A DNA stretch of 34,192 nt from Pseudomonadota bacterium. Its GTDB lineage: Bacteria > Pseudomonadota > Alphaproteobacteria > G022571365. The position numbers were made by a program, and so were the translations under genes. The notes under the pieces were generated by a model that was not told where the DNA came from, searched no databases, and saw only the letters and a list, made by a program, of their open reading frames with translations. Below are positions 9,396-16,827 of the stretch, in pieces; positions within the stretch are counted from its first letter, which is position 1; each line of letters begins with the position of its first letter. Where the stretch lies: contig JACZXZ010000020.1 of the NCBI GenBank assembly GCA_022571365.1, forward strand, positions 1 to 34,192, in the 5' to 3' direction.

Positions 9396-9958
9396 GTCAC
9401 GTCGCTCTTTTGTTGGAGCCTTTTTACCCCAAGTAATTGGATGATTTCTCTTGCGCCTTTGTTTTGGAACGTAACTGGCGGCAAGTCTCGCGGATAGGAA
9501 ACTGAACGTTCATTGTCGCATTTCAAACGCGGATTGTCTTCAGCCCGACGCATAAGTTGGTCAATCAAGAGGCTTTCCACCTGCTTTGTAAATTGGTCAT
9601 CGATACACGTATAATAAAACTGAATACGTTTCACCTCTTCTATTGCAATGAGAACTTTGTTATCGACATCGTTTAGACTCTCACAAAGCTCTTTTGTTCT
9701 ATAAGCGTAACAGCTATTCTCGTCGTATATCCAGTATCCAAGACCTAATGTCGATACAAAGTGTGTTCTAAACCGAGTCATAAGGTTATTACGCGTACTT
9801 CCTGCCCTTCCCGCATACGCTACAGTTAACCCTCTCCTTGGATATTTTCTTAGGTAAATATAAACGCCGGGCTTGGCCAGTTGTGTCTCCAATTGTCTAG
9901 TGGAAGGGAGCCTCGGGATTCTCAATGGCCCGTGCCACTCTAAGTCGATGGTTCGCAT
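9392..9958 (-). CDS. GIY-YIG nuclease-like protein
   Basis: A 188-residue protein with a GIY-YIG-type domain: GVYIY at 31-35, then VAYAGRAGS at 46-54 in place of YIG, a following arginine region (R56, R62, R64), and a candidate metal-binding E128 in the helix QVESLL. These are the family's main catalytic elements. The C-terminal 55 residues are unassigned and lack an obvious DNA-binding motif. GC content is much lower than in fdhD and mobA, suggesting transfer. It starts 44 bases after fdhD and overlaps mobA by four bases, so it is embedded in a cofactor operon. It could be a homing-type or defence nuclease, or a domesticated gene. No inteins or introns are visible beside it. Confidence 0.7.
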   Translation of the reverse strand: MRTIDLEWHGPLRIPRLPSTRQLETQLAKPGVYIYLRKYPRRGLTVAYAGRAGSTRNNLMTRFRTHFVSTLGLGYWIYDENSCYAYRTKELCESLNDVDNKVLIAIEEVKRIQFYYTCIDDQFTKQVESLLIDQLMRRAEDNPRLKCDNERSVSYPRDLPPVTFQNKGAREIIQLLGVKRLQQKSDVT

Positions 9959-10002
9959 ACTTTTGGTTCCTCCTTACTACGCTGCAAGGCCACAGTCTGC
10001 CC

Positions 10003-10884
10003 TCACGCCGCATCGTCGGCGAGGCTCGCCTTGCGCTGGATGTGCCGGGGCTCCTCGGCGACCTGGCCGGGGTCGGCGTCGTATTGGATCCGATGCTCGC
10101 CCGCAAGCGCGATGAAGCGCTTGCCCCTGGCCCGGCCGATGAGGGTGAGATCCGCGCGCCGGGCCAGCTCGACGCCCCAGGCGGTGAAGCCCGAGCGGCT
10201 CATCAGGATCGGGATACCCATCTGCACCGTCTTGAGGACCATCTCGCTGGTGAGCCTGCCGGTGGTGTAGAACATCTTGTGCTCGGGCCCGATATCGTGG
10301 CGGAACATATAGCCGGCGATTTTGTCGACGGCGTTGTGGCGGCCGACGTCCTCCATGTAGATGAGCGGCCGGTCCTCCTCACACAGCACGCAGCCGTGGA
10401 TGGCCCCCGCCTCCAGGTAAAGGCTGGGCCGGGTGTTGATCTTCTTCATCAGCGCGTAAAGCCATGAGGTCTTGAGCACGGCGTCCTTGGGCAGCTCGAT
10501 TTCGTCGAACTTCTCCATGAGATCCCCGAACGCCGTGCCCTGGGCGCAGCCCGAGGTCCGGGTCCGCTTTTTCAGCTTTTCCTCGTAGTTGGTCCGCCGC
10601 TCGGTGCGGACCACGACGACCTCGAGGTCCTCGTCGTAGTCGATGGCCGTCACCGCGTCGTCGAGGCGCAGCATGTTCTGGTTCAACAGATAGCCCACGG
10701 CCAGGTAGTCGGGATAGTCGCCGATCGTCATCATGGTGACGATCTCCTGGTCGTTCAGGAACAGGGTGAGGGCCCGCTCGACCACCACCGAGGTCTCGAC
10801 CGCCTTGCCCTCATGGTCGATCCCGGGGACCCGGTTGGTGAGCCTAGGGTCCTTCGGGTTCGGATGGACGAGGAATTCCTTCAT
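10003..10884 (-). CDS. fdhD: Formate dehydrogenase accessory sulfurtransferase FdhD
   Basis: FdhD passes sulfur from a cysteine desulfurase to the bis-MGD cofactor, which is required for active formate dehydrogenase. The 293-residue protein carries the signature DVGRHNAVDK in the middle and the C-terminal segment SRSGFTAWGVELARRADLTLIG. At the site where E. coli has a CxxC pair there is SGCAQGT, with C113 but no second cysteine. Another pair, HGCVLC, occurs near residue 165. The start is ATG 10884. It lies on the opposite strand to the formate dehydrogenase genes and is divergent from the tungstate transporter, with a 400-base gap between them. Confidence 0.92.
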   Translation of the reverse strand: MKEFLVHPNPKDPRLTNRVPGIDHEGKAVETSVVVERALTLFLNDQEIVTMMTIGDYPDYLAVGYLLNQNMLRLDDAVTAIDYDEDLEVVVVRTERRTNYEEKLKKRTRTSGCAQGTAFGDLMEKFDEIELPKDAVLKTSWLYALMKKINTRPSLYLEAGAIHGCVLCEEDRPLIYMEDVGRHNAVDKIAGYMFRHDIGPEHKMFYTTGRLTSEMVLKTVQMGIPILMSRSGFTAWGVELARRADLTLIGRARGKRFIALAGEHRIQYDADPGQVAEEPRHIQRKASLADDAA

Positions 10885-11021
10885 GACTCCCGTTTTCGCC
10901 GCGCCGTGGATTCCCTATCGCGAAACCGCCCGCGCGCGGGCCGGGCCGGTCCTTCCTGCGAGATATGGGAGATATGGGTTGTCCGCTTCGAAGAATGAAC
11001 CGGACAAGCCTCGCCCGCAAG

Positions 11022-11070
11022 CAAAGGAGGCAAGCAAAGGAGCGGACAAAGGAGCGGGCAAAGGAGCGGC
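11022..11070. repeat. Tandem array, about 12-bp unit, four copies
   Basis: CAAAGGAGCGGG-like units begin at 11022, 11035, 11047 and 11059, with small differences; the first is 13 bases. It lies in the fdhD-tupB gap. Each unit contains AAAGGAG, which looks like a ribosome site, but no start codon follows usefully. Confidence 0.8.
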
Positions 11071-11160
11071 CCGGCGGCGCGGCCGGGCAGAAACGCCCGG
11101 CAACCCGGCGCCGGGCCAGGTTGCCGGACATCCCAATATCGTGTATAAAGTGACTATTTC

Positions 11161-11206
11161 ATGTGTAATTTTCTTAATTTGTATTTTTCCGGAAATTATA
11201 CATAAT
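11161..11206 (+). promoter_or_regulatory. Promoter with an overlapping inverted repeat, tungstate transporter
   Basis: An AT-rich island in GC-rich DNA. A -35-like TTGTAT at 11179-11184 and a -10-like CATAAT at 11201-11206 are 16 bases apart. They are embraced by an imperfect inverted repeat, ATGTGTAATTT (11161-11171) and AAATTATACAT (11193-11203), one mismatch per arm pair. An operator for a metal-oxyanion regulator is likely; the HTH regulator at 14626-15516 is the obvious candidate. Confidence 0.55.
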
Positions 11207-11287
11207 ATCTACGTATCTACCAATGTGAGGCCGCGTCCCAAGGGGGCGCTGCCAATCGGGTCATCTCGATCGACCGACGCGCTTGAC

Positions 11288-11992
11288 ATGGACGAAATCT
11301 ACGCCGCCGCCGCCGCCGCTTTCGGGCTCATCCTCGATCTCGACCCAGACCTGGGCGAGATCGTCGTCCTCTCCCTCAGGGTCAGCCTGACGGCGGTGGC
11401 GCTCGCCACGGCCATCGGCCTGCCCCTGGGCGCCGCCATCGCGCTGTTCCGCTTCCCCGGGCGCAGGACCATGGCCGTGGTGCTCAATGCGCTCATGGGC
11501 CTGCCGCCGGTGGTGGTCGGGCTCATCGTCTATCTGATGCTGTCCCGGGCCGGGCCGTTCGGCGTGTTCGGACTTCTCTACACGCCGGGGGCCATGATTG
11601 TCGCCCAGTGCCTCCTGATTGCGCCCATCATCGCGGCGCTCACGCGCCAGGTGGTGGAGGACTTGTGGGCCGAATACGAGGAGCAGTTGCGCTCGCTCGG
11701 CGCCGGGCCGGGGCGGGCGATGGCGACGCTGCTGCGGGACGGCCGGTTCAGCCTGGTGACGGTGGTGCTGGCCGGCTTCGGCCGGGCCAGCGCCGAGGTC
11801 GGCGCGGTGATGATCGTCGGCGGCAATATCGACCACCTGACGCGGGTCATGACCACCGCCATCGCGCTCGAGACCAGCAAGGGCAACCTGGCGCTCGCCC
11901 TCGGGCTCGGCTTTATCCTCATGACCTTGGCGCTGGGGGTCAACGCCGCCGCCTTTGTCATCAAGGACGTGGCCCAGAGGCGCCAGGGATGA
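11288..11992 (+). CDS. tupB: Tungstate ABC transporter permease
   Basis: Membrane part of a tungstate importer: 234 residues with about five hydrophobic segments (for example near 24-50, 58-85, 98-120 and 205-228) and the permease loop that contacts the ATPase (EEQLRSLGAGPGRAM, near 138-152). The length and single-subunit layout match the TupB family. Start ATG 11288 is the first good start after the AT-rich promoter; a GTG at 11225 in the same frame is an alternative, and neither has a strong ribosome site. The stop shares ATGA with the ATPase gene, so the genes are coupled. Molybdate or sulfate permeases are the alternatives, but the binding proteins downstream are of TupA type. Confidence 0.88.
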   Translation: MDEIYAAAAAAFGLILDLDPDLGEIVVLSLRVSLTAVALATAIGLPLGAAIALFRFPGRRTMAVVLNALMGLPPVVVGLIVYLMLSRAGPFGVFGLLYTPGAMIVAQCLLIAPIIAALTRQVVEDLWAEYEEQLRSLGAGPGRAMATLLRDGRFSLVTVVLAGFGRASAEVGAVMIVGGNIDHLTRVMTTAIALETSKGNLALALGLGFILMTLALGVNAAAFVIKDVAQRRQG

Positions 11993-12771
11993 CCGCGGGA
12001 CAGCCCCTGGCCGAGACCGCCCCGATCCTGCCCTTGGAGCTCGACCGGGTTTCGTTCGAGGCCGGCGGCAGGCGGCTGATCGAAGAGATAACCCTGACCT
12101 TCGAGGCCGGGCCCCGGACCCTGATTCTGGGGCCGAACGGGGCGGGCAAGAGCCTCTTGCTGCGGCTCTGCCACGGGCTCCTGAGGCCGACCACGGGGCG
12201 GGTCATCTGGCGTGGCCCGGGCGCCGCGCTTGGCCCGGGCGGGCCGACCAGGCGCCAGGCCATGGTGTTCCAACGCCCGGTGATGCTCCGCCGCTCGGCC
12301 GCCGCCAACGTGGCCTATGCCTTGAGCGTCAACGGCGTCAGGTGGAAGGACCGGCGCGCGCTGGTCGGCGAGGCGCTCGAGAGGGTCGGGCTCGCCCGGC
12401 TCGCCGAACGCCCGGCGCGGGTGCTGTCGGCCGGCGAGCAGCAGCGCCTGGCGCTCGCCCGCGCCTGGGCGCTCCAGCCCGAGGTCCTGTTCCTGGACGA
12501 GCCGACGGCGAACCTGGACCCGGCGGCGAGCCACGCGGTCGAGCGGATCATCAATGGCTTCCACCAAGCCGGCACCAAGATCGTCATGACCACCCACGAG
12601 CTGGGCCAGGCCCGGCGGCTCGCCGACGAGGTATTGTTTCTGCACTGGGGCCGGCTGGTCGAGCGCAGCCCGGCGGATTCGTTTTTCACCCAACCGCGCA
12701 CCCCGGAGGCCGATGCCTTCGTGCGGGGCGAGCTGTTGTGGCCGTGCGCCCCGCCCCCGGAGGAAGCATGA
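11989..12771 (+). CDS. tupC: Tungstate ABC transporter ATP-binding protein
   Basis: Energises tungstate uptake at the inner face of the membrane. The 260-residue protein shows Walker A GPNGAGKS, the signature loop LSAGEQQRLALARAW, Walker B VLFLDEP and the switch histidine in TTHE. Compared with most ATPases, the signature motif reads LSAGE instead of LSGGE, a common variant in this family. The start ATG overlaps the permease stop by four bases, and the stop overlaps the start of the binding-protein gene by four bases, so tupB-C-A is one tightly coupled operon. Confidence 0.9.
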   Translation: MTAGQPLAETAPILPLELDRVSFEAGGRRLIEEITLTFEAGPRTLILGPNGAGKSLLLRLCHGLLRPTTGRVIWRGPGAALGPGGPTRRQAMVFQRPVMLRRSAAANVAYALSVNGVRWKDRRALVGEALERVGLARLAERPARVLSAGEQQRLALARAWALQPEVLFLDEPTANLDPAASHAVERIINGFHQAGTKIVMTTHELGQARRLADEVLFLHWGRLVERSPADSFFTQPRTPEADAFVRGELLWPCAPPPEEA

Positions 12772-13634
12772 TCGAGGTTCGCCGGTTGACCAGCTCTATT
12801 ACCGCCGCCCTCGCGGCGGTGGCGATGGCGATGACCATGGCCATGGCCGCCCAGGCGCAAGACTCCGCGGCACGGCAGAGGTCGATTGTGGTCGCGTCCA
12901 CGACCTCGACGGACAATTCCGGTCTGTTCGGCTACATTTTGCCTATTTTCGAGGCCGAGACCGGTATCAAGGTGCATGTTGTCGCCGTCGGCACCGGCCA
13001 GGCCCTGGAAATCGCTCGCAACGGCGACGCCGACGTGCTGCTGGTCCATCATAAGCCGTCGGAGGAGCGGTTCGTGAGCGGCGGCTTCGGCGTGGACCGC
13101 CGCGACCTCATGTACAACGATTTCGTCATCATCGGCCCCAAGGCGGACCCGGCGGGTATCGATGGCATGACCGACGTGGTGGAGGCGTTCAAGAAAATCG
13201 CCGCCGGCAGAGTGCCGTTCGCCTCGCGCGGCGACGACAGCGGCACCCACAAGGTGGAACGTCAGATTTGGCGGCAGGCCGGCATCGACGCCTCGGTCGC
13301 CTCGGGCGCCTGGTACTGGGAGACGGGCTCGGGCATGGGGGCGACCCTGAACACGGCGGTCGGCATGGACGCCTACAGCTTGAGCGACCGCGCCACATGG
13401 CTCAGTTTCAGGAACAAGGCCGAGCTGGTGATTCTGGTGCAAGGTGATAGGCGTCTCTTCAACCAGTACGGCGTGATCCGGGTGAACCCGGCCAGGCACC
13501 CCCACGTCAAGGCCGCCGCCGCCAAGGCCTTCGTGGACTGGCTGACCTCCGAGGCCGGGCAGAAGGCGATCGCCGACTTCAAGGTCGACGGCCGCCAGCT
13601 CTTCTTCCCCAACGCCAAGGGCCTCGGACCGTGA
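12768..13634 (+). CDS. tupA: Tungstate-binding periplasmic protein, first copy
   Basis: Substrate-binding protein that captures tungstate in the periplasm. It has a signal peptide with repeated Ala-Met residues (about 1-30, cut after AQA). The mature start carries the TupA motif STTSTDNSGL, followed by VGTGQALE, with SRGDDSGTH near residue 155 and NQYGVI near 240. The Ser/Thr-rich first loop and the SRGDDSGTH loop are the expected oxyanion contacts. At 288 residues its length is usual. The gene ends close to a second binding-protein gene of the same family, so the transporter may be served by two proteins. Confidence 0.88.
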   Translation: MIEVRRLTSSITAALAAVAMAMTMAMAAQAQDSAARQRSIVVASTTSTDNSGLFGYILPIFEAETGIKVHVVAVGTGQALEIARNGDADVLLVHHKPSEERFVSGGFGVDRRDLMYNDFVIIGPKADPAGIDGMTDVVEAFKKIAAGRVPFASRGDDSGTHKVERQIWRQAGIDASVASGAWYWETGSGMGATLNTAVGMDAYSLSDRATWLSFRNKAELVILVQGDRRLFNQYGVIRVNPARHPHVKAAAAKAFVDWLTSEAGQKAIADFKVDGRQLFFPNAKGLGP

Positions 13635-13699
13635 GGCCGGCGCGCGTTCATTCGCTGGCCGGGCAACGCGGGCGGCGCGGCGGCAAAGAGGCGGCGCGA

Positions 13700-14551
13700 A
13701 TGGCGCGCTCTTTGCGGCTTCGGCGGCGCGTCGCCTTTTGGGCGGTCGCGTTCATCGCGGCGCTGTCCTCCGCGGAGGCGGGCGCGGCCGGCGAGCGCAC
13801 GTTGACTTTGGCCACCACCACGACGACCGAGAACTCGGGCCTCATGGGCCACCTGTTGCCGCTGTTCGAGGCCGGGACCGGGATCGAGGTCCGGGTCGTG
13901 CTGCACGGCACCGGCCAGGTCCTCCGGGCCGCCCGGGCCGGCGACGTCGACCTGTTCATCGCCCACGACAAGGAGGCCGAGCTCGCCTTCCTCGCCCAGG
14001 GCTACGGGATCGAGCGGCGCGACCTGATGTCCAACGACTTCGTCATCGTCGGCCCGGCGGACGATCCCGCGGGGATCAACGGCATGACCGATGCGGCCCA
14101 GGCGCTCGCCCGGATCGCCGCCTCGTCGGCAAGCCCCTTCGTCTCGCGCGGCGACGACAGCGGCACCCACCGGGCCGAGCGGCGCCTCTGGCAGGCGGCC
14201 GGCATCGATCCTTCCGCCGCCTCCGGGGAGTGGTACCTGGAAGCCGGCGCCGGGATGGGCTCGACCCTCAACATCGCCGCCGGCAGGGGCGCCTACACGC
14301 TGACCGACCGCGGCACCTGGCTCAGCTTCGGGAACCGCGGCGATCTGGTCATCCTCGCCGCCGGCGACCCGCGCCTGTTCAACCAGTACGGAATCACGCT
14401 GGTCAATCCCTCCCGCCACCCCTACGTCAAGGCCGCCGAGGCCCGCGCCTTCTTCGACTGGATCACCGGACCCGACGGCCAGCGCGCCATCGCCGCCTAC
14501 CAGATCGACGGCGAGCAGCCGTTCCACCCGAACGCGGAGGGCCGGCAATAG
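13700..14551 (+). CDS. tupA: Tungstate-binding periplasmic protein, second copy
   Basis: A paralogue of the preceding protein, with the same layout: signal peptide, ATTTTTENSGL at the mature start, LHGTGQVL, SRGDDSGTH and NQYGITLVNPSRHPYVKA. It keeps the predicted ligand loops, but the first loop is TTTT instead of STTS, so its affinity or ligand may differ. I prefer ATG 13700, which has AAGAGG about ten bases upstream. A GTG at 13631 would overlap the first copy by four bases but would add a charged tail before the signal peptide. Tandem binding proteins with one permease/ATPase pair suggest a broader or wider-range uptake system. Confidence 0.85.
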   Translation: MARSLRLRRRVAFWAVAFIAALSSAEAGAAGERTLTLATTTTTENSGLMGHLLPLFEAGTGIEVRVVLHGTGQVLRAARAGDVDLFIAHDKEAELAFLAQGYGIERRDLMSNDFVIVGPADDPAGINGMTDAAQALARIAASSASPFVSRGDDSGTHRAERRLWQAAGIDPSAASGEWYLEAGAGMGSTLNIAAGRGAYTLTDRGTWLSFGNRGDLVILAAGDPRLFNQYGITLVNPSRHPYVKAAEARAFFDWITGPDGQRAIAAYQIDGEQPFHPNAEGRQ

Positions 14552-14625
14552 GACGGTGGCCGCTTGAGGCGGCGCCGGCCGGCGAGTGAGCCAAGCCCGC
14601 GGCCTTTAACCCTTTTGGTCCACCC

Positions 14626-15516
14626 TCACGGCCCGTTGTAGACGACCCGGCCGAGGCCGCTTATGTCATAGCCGCCCATCTCTTGGGCATGGGCCCGGAA
14701 GGCGTCGGTGCGGGCGAAGCCCAGCAGCTTCTGGACCGGCGGCTCGAAGTAGTCGCGCCGGCGCATGACCAGGTCGAAGCGCTCCCGGGCGAGCGCCACG
14801 AAGTCGAGCCGGAACTGCTGGGCCGCCGCCCTGATGGCGGGACCGGCGTCGGCCTTGCCCTCCTGGACCGCCAGTCCCAGGTCGGTCTCGCTCAGCGCCG
14901 GCTGGTCGAGGAGCACCAGCTCCTCGGGCGCGATGCCGGCCTGCGCGATCAGGTGGCGGAACAGGAGCTGGCTGCCGGCCGCCGCCTGGCGCTGGACGAT
15001 CCGGGCGCGCTTGGCGCGGAGGTCCGCGAGGCCGGCGATCCCGAGCGGGTTGCCCGGCGCCACCACCAGCCCCTGCTCGCGCCACGCCCACTCGATGACG
15101 ATCACGTCCATGCCGGGGAGGCTTGCCTCCACGACCTTCCGGTTGTACTCGCCGCTCTCCGGGTCGAGGACGTGGAGGCCCGAAATCCGCGCCTCGCCCG
15201 CCTTGAGGCGTTTGAGCCCGTCCAGGCTGCCGCCGGCCAGGAGCGCCAGGTCCGAGTGCGACTCCCTGAGCGCCCAGTCGAGGAGCGGATCGTGGCTGCC
15301 GGCGACCACGGGCGGCGCCGGCTTGGCGAGCCTCCGGGCGGCATCGGGGACATCGGTGGCCTCGGCCAGCCACTGGTCGATCAGGAGCTTGGGGAAAAGC
15401 AGCTTGCCGGTGACCCGGGTGCACGGAATCTGGCGCCGGCGGACGAGGTCGTAGACCTTGCGCTCCTTGACGCGCAGGTATTCGGCGACCTCGCGGGTGC
15501 TCATCATCTCGGGCAA
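14626..15516 (-). CDS. Regulator with excisionase-type HTH and substrate-binding-like domain
   Basis: A 296-residue cytoplasmic protein, no signal peptide. Residues 1-55 are a MerR/excisionase-type helix-turn-helix (STREVAEYLRVKERKVYDLVRR). Residues 70-290 resemble a periplasmic binding protein, with SHDPLLDWAL, GSLDGLKRL, VVAPGNPLGI and AGSQLLFRHL. This architecture is known for oxyanion-responsive regulators in which the binding domain senses molybdate or tungstate. It is convergent with the tungstate transporter operon and divergent from moaA, so both are plausible targets. Start TTG 15516 has GGAGG seven bases upstream; the ATGs at 15507 and 15504 lack a ribosome site at suitable spacing. 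The ligand is inferred, not shown. Confidence 0.78.
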   Translation of the reverse strand: MPEMMSTREVAEYLRVKERKVYDLVRRRQIPCTRVTGKLLFPKLLIDQWLAEATDVPDAARRLAKPAPPVVAGSHDPLLDWALRESHSDLALLAGGSLDGLKRLKAGEARISGLHVLDPESGEYNRKVVEASLPGMDVIVIEWAWREQGLVVAPGNPLGIAGLADLRAKRARIVQRQAAAGSQLLFRHLIAQAGIAPEELVLLDQPALSETDLGLAVQEGKADAGPAIRAAAQQFRLDFVALARERFDLVMRRRDYFEPPVQKLLGFARTDAFRAHAQEMGGYDISGLGRVVYNGP

Positions 15517-15645
15517 GGGCCGGCCTCCGTCCGTTCGGGCCGCAGTATATCGCCTGAGCCCCGGCCGGCGGCATCTTTAGTTTGAAGAAGCCATAGGGTT
15601 GCGATGGGGCAGCCGCATTGATTATAGTAGCGCGCGACAGATATC

Positions 15646-15699
15646 AGAGTATGAACGGATTGGGCCGGCCGGAGAGTATGAACGGATTGGGCCGGTCGG
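15646..15699. repeat. 27-bp tandem duplication before moaA
   Basis: Two units of 27 bases, beginning AGAGTATGAACGGATTGG, differ at one base. Each carries an ATG. From the first ATG a 25-codon frame runs through both units and ends at 15728, overlapping the moaA start; a leader peptide is possible but its ribosome site is weak. Confidence 0.7.
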
Positions 15700-15718
15700 G
15701 AGGAGGGGCTGTCCGCGA

Positions 15719-16726
15719 ATGTCCATGAAGCCGTTGATCGATCCTTATCTGCGGCGCATCGCCTATGTGCGCGTGTCGGTGACCGACCGCTGCGACTTCC
15801 GCTGCGTCTATTGCATGACCGAGGACATGGAGTTCCTGCCCAAGGCCGAGGTGCTGACGCTGGAGGAGCTGGACCGCCTGTGCACCGCCTTCGTCCGCCT
15901 TGGGGTGAGAAAGCTTCGGCTCACCGGCGGCGAGCCGCTGGTCCGGCGCAACGTCATGAGCCTGGTCAGGAGCCTGGGCCGCCACCTCGAGAGCGGCGCG
16001 CTGGATGAGCTCACGCTCACCACCAACGGCAGCCAGCTTACAAAATACGCCCACGATCTCCGCGCCGCCGGCGTCAAGCGCATCAACGTCTCGCTCGACA
16101 CTCTCGATTCCCGCAAATTCACCGCGATCACCCGCTGGGGCAAGCTCGAGAAGGTGATGGACGGGTTGGAAGCGGCCAAGGACGCCGGCCTCGAGGTCAA
16201 GATCAACACCGTGGCCTTGAAGGGCGTCAACGAGGACGAGCTCGACCGCCTGATCGCCTGGTGCGGGGAGGAAGGCTTCGACATGACCCTGATCGAGGTC
16301 ATGCCCATGGGCGACATCGGCGGCGAGAGGAGGCTCGATCAGTACCTGCCGCTCTCCATGGTGCGCGGGCGGCTTATGGAAAAATGGACGCTTGAGGAAA
16401 GCGACTACCGCACCGGCGGTCCGGCACGTTACTTCACGGTCAAGGAGACCGGCCGCCGGCTCGGTTTCATCACGCCCTTGACCCACAACTTCTGCGAATT
16501 GTGCAACCGGGTCCGGCTGACCTGCACCGGCATGCTCTATATGTGCCTGGGGCAGGAGGACAGCGCCGACCTGCGCGCGCCCTTGCGGGCGAGCGAGGAT
16601 GACGACCTGCTGGTCGAGGCCATCCGCGAGGCGATCTCGCGCAAGCCGAAGGGTCACGACTTCTTCATCGACCGCCGCCAGGGCCGGCCGGCGGTCGCTC
16701 GCCACATGAACGTCACCGGCGGGTAA
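15719..16726 (+). CDS. moaA: GTP 3',8-cyclase, molybdopterin synthesis
   Basis: Radical SAM enzyme that converts GTP to the first pterin intermediate of molybdenum/tungsten cofactor synthesis. It has the N-terminal cluster CDFRCVYC (C25, C29, C32), the second 4Fe-4S motif CELCN...C near residues 260-275, and the essential C-terminal Gly-Gly (NVTGG end). The 335-residue length is usual. Start ATG 15719 follows GGGAGGAGGGG at good spacing; a longer open frame upstream exists only because the tandem repeat is open. The gene sits among formate dehydrogenase maturation genes, but moaC and moaB/E are not in the window, so the remaining pterin genes must be elsewhere. Confidence 0.95.
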   Translation: MSMKPLIDPYLRRIAYVRVSVTDRCDFRCVYCMTEDMEFLPKAEVLTLEELDRLCTAFVRLGVRKLRLTGGEPLVRRNVMSLVRSLGRHLESGALDELTLTTNGSQLTKYAHDLRAAGVKRINVSLDTLDSRKFTAITRWGKLEKVMDGLEAAKDAGLEVKINTVALKGVNEDELDRLIAWCGEEGFDMTLIEVMPMGDIGGERRLDQYLPLSMVRGRLMEKWTLEESDYRTGGPARYFTVKETGRRLGFITPLTHNFCELCNRVRLTCTGMLYMCLGQEDSADLRAPLRASEDDDLLVEAIREAISRKPKGHDFFIDRRQGRPAVARHMNVTGG

Positions 16727-16827
16727 CGCCGCCCCGCCCTGGAAGGAACGTTGCGGGAGGGCTATATTCGCTCAGGATTTGCTCAGGGATTTCTTGACCG
16801 GATCGAGGGTTTTAAGCGGGACGCGAT

